Source: Fidelibacterota bacterium
GTDB lineage: Bacteria > Fidelibacterota > UBA2242
Assembly (NCBI GenBank): GCA_003645845.1
Contig: QNCV01000046.1
Location: forward strand, 1-12,899
Length of the DNA stretch: 12,899 nt
Reading direction: 5' to 3'
A program made the translations under genes and the position numbers. Positions 1-6,563 of the stretch are shown piece by piece (the stretch's first letter is position 1; each line of letters starts with the position of its first letter). The notes under the pieces are model-generated. The model had not been told where the DNA came from. It ran no database searches and saw only the letters and a list, made by a program, of their open reading frames with translations.

Positions 1-94
1 AAATACCTGTTTTCTTTCGTTGCGGAGAGGTTTAGCCGGCGAAACGTTTTTGAAGACGTGGGGTTCAGTAACGAGAATCGGAAAGTCATGCCGT

Positions 95-108
95 AAACCT
101 GTCAGGTA
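95..108. repeat. short palindrome, copy 1
   Basis: The core ACCTG-T-CAGGT (97-107) is a perfect 5+1+5 inverted repeat, preceded by AA. The same core recurs 49 bp downstream with a longer palindrome. Two copies so close together outside genes suggest a dispersed intergenic element or a protein-binding palindrome. What it does is unknown. Confidence 0.6.
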
Positions 109-145
109 TAATCGGTTACTCTACCCGGGGTTGGAAAAATTTAAT

Positions 146-160
146 AAACCTGACAGGTTT
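146..160. repeat. short palindrome, copy 2
   Basis: AAACCTG-A-CAGGTTT is a perfect 7+1+7 inverted repeat sharing its core with the copy at 95-108. On the minus strand it lies 45 bp past the macrodomain stop and is followed by an A/T-rich run, so the transcript could form a weak hairpin that helps end transcription. The single-base centre fits a DNA element better than a classic terminator. Confidence 0.6.
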
Positions 161-204
161 AATTCCGGGGAATTGCCATATCTGGAAGTTGTTTCGCAGG
201 GTCA

Positions 205-735
205 CTACTCCGCAGTCGATGGTGAATTATTTTTGGTTTCAGCAAGTATTTTCCTGTAAATGTTCAAGTCCTTTTCGGAGAAGCAACAAAATGTGACGGC
301 GATACGGGACTGATTTTCTTTTAGAAATTCGATTACCGTATCCACGGCGATGCGGGCGGCACTTTCGACAGGATAACCGTAGACGCCGGTACTGATGGAT
401 GGAAAAGCTATCGTTTTCAGATTGTATTGCACCGCCAATTCCAGGGATTTCCGATAGCAACGAGACAGCAGTTCCGCTTCGCCGGATTGACCGCCCCGCC
501 AGACCGGTCCGACGGTGTGAATAACATATCGGGCGGGGAGCCGGTATGCTTTGGTGATTTTGGCATCGCCCGTGTTGCACCCTCCAAGTGTCCGGCATTC
601 TGCCAGCAAATCCGGCCCGGCTGCCCGGTGAATAGCGCCGTCCACACCGCCACCGCCCAACAGGGTTTTATTTGCGGCGTTTACGATGGCGTCAACTTTC
701 AGTGTTGTGATATCAGCGAGAACAATGCGCAACAT
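205..735 (-). CDS. macrodomain protein (MacroD/YmdB-like ADP-ribose or O-acetyl-ADP-ribose hydrolase)
   Basis: A 176-residue cytoplasmic single-domain macrodomain. Family hallmarks are in order: VDAIVNAAN near residues 14-22, the glycine loop GGGGVDGAIH at 27-36, the segment RYVIHTVGPVW at 69-79, and the second ligand loop SISTGVYGYP at 113-122. N22 and D32 match the catalytic Asn/Asp of the MacroD/YmdB class, which removes ADP-ribose from acidic residues or deacetylates O-acetyl-ADP-ribose. I chose the ATG at 735 because it starts exactly at the domain's first strand (MLRIVLADIT). The frame stays open 87 codons further upstream, but that part lies antiparallel-free inside the response regulator gene and has no domain content. 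The start is 2 bp after the regulator stop, so it is very probably translationally coupled and co-transcribed with the kinase and regulator. Family assignment is firm; the exact substrate is inferred. Confidence 0.93.
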   Translation of the reverse strand: MLRIVLADITTLKVDAIVNAANKTLLGGGGVDGAIHRAAGPDLLAECRTLGGCNTGDAKITKAYRLPARYVIHTVGPVWRGGQSGEAELLSRCYRKSLELAVQYNLKTIAFPSISTGVYGYPVESAARIAVDTVIEFLKENQSRIAVTFCCFSEKDLNIYRKILAETKNNSPSTAE

Positions 736-737
736 GT

Positions 738-1454
738 TTATCCGTTTTCCGTAAACATGTACCCGGCGCTGCGGATGCTTTTCAGATAAACAGGTTTTTT
801 GGGGTCGGGTTCGAAATATTTCCGTAGCCGGGCAATGAAGATATCGACGGTTCGGGTTTCGATCTCTGCCGAAATATTCCAGACATTTTCCAGCAATTCC
901 CGACGTGAAACGATTTGGTTTTTGCGGCTGATCAGATATTTCATCAGCATGGCCTCTTTTTGGGTCAGATGAAAGGATTTCCGACCCGATTGGCATGAGA
1001 AATCCCGGAAATTGATTTCATTGTCTCCGAATCGATATTTATCGATTGTCGGTTGGGCATGTCGATACCATTCGCTGCGCCGAAGCATGGCTTTTATTCT
1101 GGCCAGCAATTCCTCAAGGTGGAAGGGCTTCGTCAGATAATCATCGGCCCCGATTTCAAGCCCTTTGACCCGGTCTTTGACTGCTGTTCGCGCTGTCAGC
1201 ATTAATATTGGCATTGCAGGGAATTTTTCCCGGACCCGACGGGCAACCTCAAACCCGTCAATGTAGGGTAACATGATATCCAAAAGGATTAAATCGTATG
1301 GATTGTTAAAGGCATTTTCCAGAGCAGCACGGCCGTCCTTAACCCAGTCTACGGAATAACCCTGTTTCTTCAAATTGAAGATGATTCCCTCTGCGAGAAT
1401 GGTTTCATCTTCTACAAGGAGGATTTTGGGTGATTTTGATTCGGTAATTTGCAT
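738..1454 (-). CDS. OmpR/PhoB-family response regulator
   Basis: A 238-residue two-component transcription regulator. The N-terminal receiver domain (about 10-125) has the acidic pair E15/D16, the phospho-acceptor D59 in LLLDIMLP, the switch T87 in LMLTAR, and K109 in the YLTKPF loop. The C-terminal winged-helix domain (about 140-236) carries LTQKEAMLMKYL, the recognition-helix region RTVDIFIARLRKYF, and the closing wing IRSAGYMF typical of PhoB/OmpR proteins. It is normal full length. It follows the histidine kinase by 12 bp. I see no clear Shine-Dalgarno sequence before its ATG, so translation is probably coupled to the kinase. It is the likely binder of the 11-bp-period repeats at 2481-2497 and 2533-2549. 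The signal and regulon cannot be read from sequence. Confidence 0.96.
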   Translation of the reverse strand: MQITESKSPKILLVEDETILAEGIIFNLKKQGYSVDWVKDGRAALENAFNNPYDLILLDIMLPYIDGFEVARRVREKFPAMPILMLTARTAVKDRVKGLEIGADDYLTKPFHLEELLARIKAMLRRSEWYRHAQPTIDKYRFGDNEINFRDFSCQSGRKSFHLTQKEAMLMKYLISRKNQIVSRRELLENVWNISAEIETRTVDIFIARLRKYFEPDPKKPVYLKSIRSAGYMFTENG

Positions 1455-1466
1455 TGGTGAATTGTG

Positions 1467-2453
1467 TTACGGTTTCGGATTCAGCAGTTTTTCCAGATAG
1501 CGTTTTTTACAGTGGGGATACCGGGGGATTTTTATATGAAATTGTAAACCGATTTTATTTTTGGGGATACTGGCTTTGATACGTCCGCCATGGAAGTTAA
1601 TTATCCCTTTGACCAGATAAAGTCCGAGGCCGGTTCCTTTGACATCCGGATGGTTCGGATCGTACACCCTGTGAAATTTTTTAAAGATTTTTCGTAATTG
1701 TGATGGTGATACACCCTGGCCGTGATCGCGGTACCGGATTGAAATGTATTTATCGTAATCTGACAATCGTATTTCGATATTCGGTTCATTCACGGTGTAT
1801 TTTATGGAGTTATCCATCAGATTTTCGAACATTAATCTGATTTTATTAATGTCAAATACCGCCCGGGATTCGGAATTGCCTGTTATCCGAAGCTGATGTT
1901 CCGTGAGATGATACTGATTTCTTAAGTCTTCCCAAATGCGAAGCAGAGTGTCGTTTGCATCGACCAGTTGACAATTGTGCGGTGTCCGCCGGTTTTCCAG
2001 CCGGCCGGCTTCCAGAATGGAATTAATCATTTTATGCAGGCGGGTTGTTTCGACGGACATTTTATCGATGAACTCACGCAACTCTTTTTCCGAAATATCC
2101 CGGTATGAATTCAGGGTTTCCAGATAGATGCGGATGGATGCGAGGGGGGTTTTAAGTTCGTGAGTAATGCTGGCGATAAAATTATCGTAAAGCCGGGTTT
2201 GATGGAAATGGAAATTCAAATATCGGAATAAGACCCACATCCCGATTATGGAAATGACAATCAGCGTCAGGCCGACAACCAGTATGGCGATATTTTCCCC
2301 GCTGTTGATATTAATTGCATAGCGTTGATCAATCTCCTTAAGAGTCATGTGATTGGAAACATAACGGGCGATCCATAGGCCCAGAACAGCCAGCCAGGAG
2401 AGTTGAATGAGAACGAAGATGACGATGTACTTTGCTTTCGAGTATTTTTTCAC
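1467..2453 (-). CDS. membrane sensor histidine kinase
   Basis: A 328-residue class-I histidine kinase, partner of the regulator downstream. Two membrane helices (about 9-29 and 55-76) flank a loop of only about 25 residues, so there is no dedicated periplasmic sensor domain. No HAMP or PAS domain is obvious. The dimerisation/phospho-acceptor helix has H98 in SITHELKTPLASI. The ATPase domain shows the N-box N211/N215 (ENLMDNSIKYT), the G1 box DHGQG (243-247) and the G2 box GTGLGL (273-278). The start is a GTG with a stop codon just upstream in frame; a weak purine stretch lies about 10 bases upstream. With so little outside the membrane, the signal is probably sensed within the membrane or through an accessory protein (inference). 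Confidence 0.95.
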   Translation of the reverse strand: MKKYSKAKYIVIFVLIQLSWLAVLGLWIARYVSNHMTLKEIDQRYAININSGENIAILVVGLTLIVISIIGMWVLFRYLNFHFHQTRLYDNFIASITHELKTPLASIRIYLETLNSYRDISEKELREFIDKMSVETTRLHKMINSILEAGRLENRRTPHNCQLVDANDTLLRIWEDLRNQYHLTEHQLRITGNSESRAVFDINKIRLMFENLMDNSIKYTVNEPNIEIRLSDYDKYISIRYRDHGQGVSPSQLRKIFKKFHRVYDPNHPDVKGTGLGLYLVKGIINFHGGRIKASIPKNKIGLQFHIKIPRYPHCKKRYLEKLLNPKP

Positions 2454-2480
2454 TGTTCAGAACCCTTTTCCGGTAGATAT

Positions 2481-2497
2481 TTTTACGTTTATTTTAC
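2481..2497 (-). promoter_or_regulatory. candidate response-regulator operator A
   Basis: Read on the minus strand this is GTAAAA-N5-GTAAAA, two perfect hexamers with an 11 bp period, the usual geometry for tandem binding of PhoB/OmpR-type dimers. It sits 28 bp upstream of the kinase start, downstream of a candidate -10 (GATAAT, minus strand 2511-2506), where a bound regulator would tend to block transcription. The A/T-rich setting makes chance possible. Confidence 0.4.
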
Positions 2498-2505
2498 AGT
2501 ACATC

Positions 2506-2511
2506 ATTATC
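2506..2511 (-). promoter_or_regulatory. candidate -10 of the kinase-regulator-macrodomain operon
   Basis: GATAAT on the minus strand differs from TATAAT at one base. It lies about 55 bp upstream of the kinase GTG. No good TTGACA-like hexamer is found 17 bp upstream, which fits a promoter needing an activator. The assignment rests on the motif match only. Confidence 0.3.
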
Positions 2512-2522
2512 AGATTTCCTAA

Positions 2523-2534
2523 ACTAATGTTAGT
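2523..2534. repeat. ACTAA-TG-TTAGT inverted repeat in the divergent promoter
   Basis: A perfect 5+2+5 palindrome that overlaps the first two bases of operator B. It could be a second regulator site or part of the operator. Short A/T palindromes also arise by chance. Confidence 0.3.
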
Positions 2535-2549
2535 AAAAGATGTGTAATA
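2533..2549 (+). promoter_or_regulatory. candidate response-regulator operator B
   Basis: GTAAAA-N5-GTAATA on the plus strand repeats operator A in the opposite orientation; over 19 aligned positions 14 agree. Its second hexamer ends exactly 17 bp before a TATTAA candidate -10 (2567-2572) for the radical SAM gene, so it occupies the -35 position, as PhoB-type activator boxes do. It also falls next to the -35 region expected for the divergent kinase promoter. Confidence 0.4.
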
Positions 2550-2566
2550 ATCAAACATATTAGCCG

Positions 2567-2572
2567 TATTAA
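2567..2572 (+). promoter_or_regulatory. candidate -10 of the radical SAM gene
   Basis: TATTAA matches the -10 consensus at 4 of 6 bases. It is 17 bp downstream of operator B and 31 bp upstream of the ATG, giving a short leader with the ribosome site at 2586-2591. The region is A/T-rich, so other hexamers nearby could serve instead. Confidence 0.3.
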
Positions 2573-2585
2573 AATTTAATATAAA

Positions 2586-2591
2586 TTGGAG
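2586..2591 (+). promoter_or_regulatory. ribosome binding site deciding the radical SAM start
   Basis: TTGGAG lies 6 bases before the ATG at 2598. It argues against starting at the in-frame TTG at 2586, which is itself part of the Shine-Dalgarno sequence, and sets the protein start at MNILLVYP. Confidence 0.7.
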
Positions 2592-2597
2592 TTATCC

Positions 2598-4076
2598 ATG
2601 AACATTTTATTGGTATATCCGGAATCGCCGGACACTTTCTGGGGATTTAAACATGCCGTCAAATTTATTTCCCGCAAGAGTTCGGAAATCCCGCTGGGAC
2701 TGATTACCGTAGCCGGTCTTCTTCCGGAGGAATGGAATTTAAAATTGGTCGATATGAATATACGCTCTCTGAAAAAGCGTGACCTGGAGTGGGCCGATAT
2801 GGTGTTTTTAAGCGGAATGAATATTCATTTGCGGTCATTTCAGTGGGTTGTGCGTCAATGCAATGAAATGGATGTAAAGGTTGTTGCCGGCGGTCCGCTG
2901 GCAACGATGGAATCCGGGCATCTGTTGGGAATCGATCATTTGATTTTGAATGAAGCCGAAATTACCCTGCCTCAATTTCTGGCCGATCTGGAGAAGGGCT
3001 GCCCGAAGCCGATTTATCAAACAGATCAATTTCCGGATATTTCACTGACACCAATTCCCCGCTGGGACTTATTGGAAATGGGCAAATATGTCTCCATGAA
3101 TATTCAGTATTCCCGGGGATGTCCTTTTAACTGTGAGTTCTGTAATATTACCACTCTGAACGGACGCAAACCCCGCACAAAGAGCCGTCAGCAGTTTATC
3201 ACCGAACTGGATTCAATCTATAACGCCGGCTGGCGTGGGTCGGTTTTTATTGTGGATGATAATTTTATCGGCAATCGGAAAAAACTCAAAAAGGAAATTC
3301 TGCCGGCCATGCAAAACTGGGCGGAGGAACATAATTATCCCTTTACCTATACCACGGAAACATCCCTGGATATTTGCGACGATGATGAACTGATTGAACT
3401 GATGATCAATGCCGGTTTCAGTCATATTTTTATCGGTATCGAAACCCCCAACACAGCCAGTCTGGCCGAGTGTGGCAAATACCAGAATCTGAATCGGGAT
3501 ATTGTTCAGTCAGTGAAGAAACTTCATCAAAAGGGGCTGAGAGTATCCGGCGGATTTATTATAGGTTTTGATAACGATTCTCCGGATATCTTTGATGCTC
3601 AGATTAATCTCATTCAGAATAGCGGGGTTGTCACGGCGATGGTGGGTTTGTTAAATGCCCCGACGGGCACCAGGTTGTACGAGCGGTTGAAAAGTGAAAA
3701 CCGGCTGATTAATTTTTTCGACGGAAACAATGTTGAAGCATCGCTCAATTTTATACCCAAAATGAATTATAAAATTTTAATGAATGGCTATATTTCATTG
3801 TTGCGCTTTATTTATAATCAATCCAATTACTACCAGAGAGTGAAACTCTTCATCCGGGAATACCAATTGCCGACAAAAGGGCAAATGAGATTGAGGCTGA
3901 ATGATATCGGTGCGCTTTTTAAATCGATATTCAGATTAGGTTTATTTGAAAAAGGCCGCAGCTATTATTGGCGCTTATTTTTCTATACACTATTTCGTTA
4001 CCCCCGGAAATTTCCGATTGCCATCACCATGGCGATTTACGGTTTTCACTTCAGGAAGATTGTCCGGATGATCTGA
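2598..4076 (+). CDS. B12-binding-type radical SAM protein with DUF4070-like C-terminus (HpnP-like class)
   Basis: A 492-residue enzyme. The N-terminus (about 1-150) is a cobalamin-binding-like Rossmann fold starting MNILLVYPESP, with LKLVDMN near 48-54 and VVAGGPLA near 95-102. It lacks the DxHxxG lower-ligand motif, as do many of this class. The radical SAM core follows, with the [4Fe-4S] cysteines C175, C179 and C182 in GCPFNCEFCNI. Next come GRKPRTKS and the segments FIVDDNFIGN, FIGIETP and GGFIIGFD, which resemble the hopanoid C-2 methylase HpnP and its many DUF4070 relatives. The C-terminal 130 residues are basic and aromatic-rich. Known family members methylate lipid or other carbon centres, but the substrate here is unknown and I would not call it hpnP. 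It is transcribed alone, divergently from the two-component operon, and shares operator-like repeats with it. Confidence 0.9.
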   Translation: MNILLVYPESPDTFWGFKHAVKFISRKSSEIPLGLITVAGLLPEEWNLKLVDMNIRSLKKRDLEWADMVFLSGMNIHLRSFQWVVRQCNEMDVKVVAGGPLATMESGHLLGIDHLILNEAEITLPQFLADLEKGCPKPIYQTDQFPDISLTPIPRWDLLEMGKYVSMNIQYSRGCPFNCEFCNITTLNGRKPRTKSRQQFITELDSIYNAGWRGSVFIVDDNFIGNRKKLKKEILPAMQNWAEEHNYPFTYTTETSLDICDDDELIELMINAGFSHIFIGIETPNTASLAECGKYQNLNRDIVQSVKKLHQKGLRVSGGFIIGFDNDSPDIFDAQINLIQNSGVVTAMVGLLNAPTGTRLYERLKSENRLINFFDGNNVEASLNFIPKMNYKILMNGYISLLRFIYNQSNYYQRVKLFIREYQLPTKGQMRLRLNDIGALFKSIFRLGLFEKGRSYYWRLFFYTLFRYPRKFPIAITMAIYGFHFRKIVRMI

Positions 4077-4505
4077 AGATGGTTATTTTTTCCATCGACG
4101 CTTCTTTATTTGTGATTACGGCTTTCGTGGTTCAGGCTGCAATCATTATCGCAGTATTCGATTTCCGGAGTGACATCATCAAAGTGCGTCCAATAGGCAA
4201 GTTTTATAGCAAATTGTATGGATAATGTCCGTAAAATACATAGAGATTCAAGCTTCCCTTTGTCCCATCCTTAGCAAGGAGGGGAAAGCAAAGGGTGGAA
4301 ATTTTTTATCATTGGATAATTCTTTTGAGAATCGTTATAACTCCGAATTAATGGCCAGAATTTCGTCCAGGCTGGGATTATGATCAATCACGGCATGGGA
4401 GGTGAGCACGTGATTGTAGTGAACCGATTAGCAGGACGCCAAACTGTTACCGATAAAGCGGCTTTTCCGGGGATGATGCTGATTGCGTGAGAGTGACATG
4501 AAAAC
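4077..4505. other. non-coding stretch between convergent transcription units
   Basis: About 430 bp between the radical SAM stop and the stop of the minus-strand DUF2007-like gene. It holds the hairpin at 4256-4295. Short frames can be read on both strands (for example plus 4079-4225, minus 4335-4427), but none has a ribosome site together with a recognisable product. The phrase TTTCGTGGTTC near 4124 and the hairpin resemble dispersed intergenic text I recall from related genomes; this is an unverified impression. Confidence 0.5.
4256..4295. repeat. strong imperfect hairpin (possible bidirectional terminator or dispersed palindromic repeat)
   Basis: The outer arms CCCTTTG (4256-4262) and CAAAGGG (4289-4295) pair perfectly. 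A 3-base bulge (AAG, 4286-4288) follows. The inner arms TCCC/GGGA and TCCTT/AAGGA are separated by one A-G mismatch and close on an AGC loop. On the plus strand a run of six T (4301-4306) follows five bases later, so it could end radical SAM transcription. There is no T run on the minus side. The CCTT-AGC-AAGG core looks like widely dispersed palindromic intergenic repeats. Confidence 0.65.
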
Positions 4506-4724
4506 TTATTTTTCCAGATCATCAAGGATTTCCAGGATTTCGTCTTTGTATTCGATGGGCGCTTCCACAATTCCCCAACCTTTGCTCTGCTGATAGATAC
4601 CGTTGTAAACACTATCGTGATAGGAACGTATCAGATATGGAATTTTCCGGGCTTTTAACTCACCCTCCAGAGCGGTTGCCTGGATTTCATCTTGCAGAGT
4701 TGTAATTTTTTCATAGTCAGCCAT
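4506..4724 (-). CDS. small DUF2007-like protein
   Basis: A 72-residue soluble, acidic protein: an N-terminal strand (YEKITTL), a helix with EIQATALEGELKARKI, the middle LIRSYHDSVYNGIYQQSKGWGIVEAP, and a C-terminal acidic helix KDEILEILDDLEK. The pattern of avoiding self-switching residues between helix and strand, followed by a short acidic end, matches the putative signal-transducing DUF2007 family (PF09413), whose biochemical role is unknown. It is the last gene of the minus-strand operon, 16 bp after the acyl-CoA synthetase, with a purine-rich AAGAGA upstream of its ATG. Family assignment is from memory of the fold pattern and moderately sure; that the gene is real is well supported by context. 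Confidence 0.78.
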   Translation of the reverse strand: MADYEKITTLQDEIQATALEGELKARKIPYLIRSYHDSVYNGIYQQSKGWGIVEAPIEYKDEILEILDDLEK

Positions 4725-4740
4725 GTAGGTCTCTTATTAT

Positions 4741-6546
4741 TTAGCTTGGATTGGTATTAATGTCGTCGTATAATGCATCGATTTCTTTCTTATACTTTTT
4801 TTCGATTACCGAGCGTTTGATCTTCAGACTGGGTGTCAGTTCGCCGTTTTCAACGGTTAACTCATCGGGTAGCAGGATAAACTTTTTAACTTTTTCAAAA
4901 CGTGCCAGATTATTTTGCAATTGCTCAATTGTCTGGGAATAAAGTTCGATAACTTCGGGTAAAGCGACCAATTCGGCATCGGTTTTGGCCTTTAAATCCC
5001 GGGATTCCGCCCAAAGGCGCAGGGATTCGAAGTTTGGGATGATCAAGGCGCTTATGAATTTTCGGAAATTACCAACGAGGCAAATATCTTCGATGTATTT
5101 ACTTTTCTTGAGAATATTTTCAATCGGTGCGGCCGGGACGTTTTTCCCGCCGGATGTGACCAGAATGTTTTTCTTCCGGTCGGTGAGATAGAGGTAATTG
5201 TCTTTATCAAGGTGACCAATATCGCCGGTGTGCAGCCAGCCCTCTTCATCGATTGTTTCTCTGGTTATGGCGGGTTTGTTATAATATCCGGCCATCACAG
5301 TCGGACCTTTGACCAACACCTCTCCGTCATCGGCAATCTTGACTTCAACGCCTTTGATGGGTTTACCGCATGAGCCGTAGCGGGAGTGGCCGAAGGGCGT
5401 CAGCGTGATGATCAGATGGGTTTCGGTCATTCCGTAACCTTCAATGATTTGCATGTCAAGGGCTTCGAAAAATTTTAATGTTTCTACGGATAATGGAGCG
5501 CCTCCGGCAATGGGATAACGCATATTCCCACCCATCACTTTCTTGATTTTCCGGAAGACCAGTTTATCGGCAATTTTATACCGCTTTTTAATAAACCAGT
5601 TGAGCTGATTGTCAATTTTTTTTGAATGGTATTTCAGGCCGGTCTTTTGAGCCCAGGAAAAAATCCACTGTTTGATTTTCGAACTCGATTCGACCTGGTC
5701 CTGTACTTTCGCTGCGATCTTTTCGAAAACCCGGGGAACGCTTACAATTACGTTCGGGCGTGCATCCTGGAGATCATCAATTACAGTGTTAACACTTTGA
5801 GCGTAATGAATCGTTGCGCCGACGTACATCGGACACCAGTGCCCGGCCAGCCGCTCATAGAGATGGCTTAAAGGTAGAAATGACAGGAATGTGTCTGTGG
5901 ACCGGAGCTTTAGCTGTGCTTCCGAATAAACGATATCATGAATAAATCCGCGATGATTCAGCATAACTCCTTTTGGGTTACCAGTCGTACCGGAGGTATA
6001 AACCAAACTGCAGGTTGATTCCGGATCGATTGTATCCATACTTTGTTTAAAGAAATCAGGATGATCTTTCTGATATTCCTTTCCGAGATTAAGCAATTCA
6101 TTATAATAGACAACTTCACGGATATCTGATTCCACCATTTCGAAAGTAATAATAAATTCAAGATTCGGGAGAGCAGTATCAATTTGTTGAATTTTGTCGA
6201 ACTGTTCCTGATTCTCGACGAAAATTGCCCTGGTTTCGGAATCCTTCAGGATATATTCAATCTGGTTTGGGGGAAGGGTTTGATAAATCGGCACTGTGAT
6301 ACCCTGCAGACAGAAGATTGCAAAATCGCTGATCGGCCACTCCGGTCTATTGTTGGACAAAATGGCGATTTTGTCATTTGCTTTCAGACCAAGTTTGGCC
6401 AAACCGTTTGTGACCAGCTGAACCTGGATACCCAATTCACGATAGGTAAAGGTTTGATAGGATTCACCTTTTTTGATTTTTAAGGCAATGTGATCCGGGT
6501 ACTTTTCAATTGTGTTGGCTAACATGCCTGGAATTGTTTTAAACAT
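4741..6546 (-). CDS. long-chain acyl-CoA synthetase (AMP-binding enzyme)
   Basis: A 601-residue ATP-dependent fatty-acid:CoA ligase. The AMP-binding P-loop YTSGTTGNPKG is at 183-193. Further motifs in order are FLSFLPLSHLYER, the adenine-binding IEGYGMTET, GWLHTGDIG, and TDRKKNILVTSGGKN with the hinge. The C-terminal catalytic lysine region is ELTPSLKIKR. Length and motif order match bacterial long-chain FadD/FAA-type enzymes, which activate free fatty acids at the inner membrane for degradation or lipid synthesis. The start is an ATG with AGGGAG five bases upstream. It lies 17 bp after the lipoprotein gene in the same operon. Chain-length preference cannot be read from the sequence. Confidence 0.96.
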   Translation of the reverse strand: MFKTIPGMLANTIEKYPDHIALKIKKGESYQTFTYRELGIQVQLVTNGLAKLGLKANDKIAILSNNRPEWPISDFAIFCLQGITVPIYQTLPPNQIEYILKDSETRAIFVENQEQFDKIQQIDTALPNLEFIITFEMVESDIREVVYYNELLNLGKEYQKDHPDFFKQSMDTIDPESTCSLVYTSGTTGNPKGVMLNHRGFIHDIVYSEAQLKLRSTDTFLSFLPLSHLYERLAGHWCPMYVGATIHYAQSVNTVIDDLQDARPNVIVSVPRVFEKIAAKVQDQVESSSKIKQWIFSWAQKTGLKYHSKKIDNQLNWFIKKRYKIADKLVFRKIKKVMGGNMRYPIAGGAPLSVETLKFFEALDMQIIEGYGMTETHLIITLTPFGHSRYGSCGKPIKGVEVKIADDGEVLVKGPTVMAGYYNKPAITRETIDEEGWLHTGDIGHLDKDNYLYLTDRKKNILVTSGGKNVPAAPIENILKKSKYIEDICLVGNFRKFISALIIPNFESLRLWAESRDLKAKTDAELVALPEVIELYSQTIEQLQNNLARFEKVKKFILLPDELTVENGELTPSLKIKRSVIEKKYKKEIDALYDDINTNPS

Positions 6547-6563
6547 AGCGACTCCCTGGATTG

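Larger units (their letters stand above)
1..204. other. non-coding stretch downstream of the macrodomain operon
   Basis: I see no gene here on either strand. Open frames exist, but they give basic, low-complexity, non-family-like translations. The stretch contains two short palindromes (97-107 and 146-160). It lies just past the stop of the minus-strand macrodomain gene, so it would hold that operon's 3' end. From memory, text of this kind around an ACCTGTCAGGT palindrome recurs as dispersed intergenic sequence in related genomes, but I cannot verify that here. Confidence 0.5.

Noticed and set aside
427..789. 120-codon plus-strand frame over the macrodomain gene
   Set aside because: It is antisense to a clear macrodomain, and its translation has no family-like motif.
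736..996. Longer start of the macrodomain gene, adding 87 N-terminal residues
   Set aside because: The extra part lies wholly inside the response regulator gene in another frame, has no domain content, and the domain begins exactly at the ATG at 735.
2586..2597. Radical SAM start at the in-frame TTG
   Set aside because: The TTG is part of the TTGGAG ribosome site, and the ATG at 2598 begins the usual MNILLVYP fold start.
4079..4225. Plus-strand 48-codon frame just after the radical SAM gene, with one hydrophobic segment
   Set aside because: No ribosome site, and the opposite strand reads equally open; likely a chance frame in non-coding DNA.
4388..4612. Minus-strand 74-codon frame overlapping the DUF2007-like gene
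   Set aside because: It overlaps a better-supported gene in another frame and gives a basic, Ser/Thr-rich, non-family-like product.
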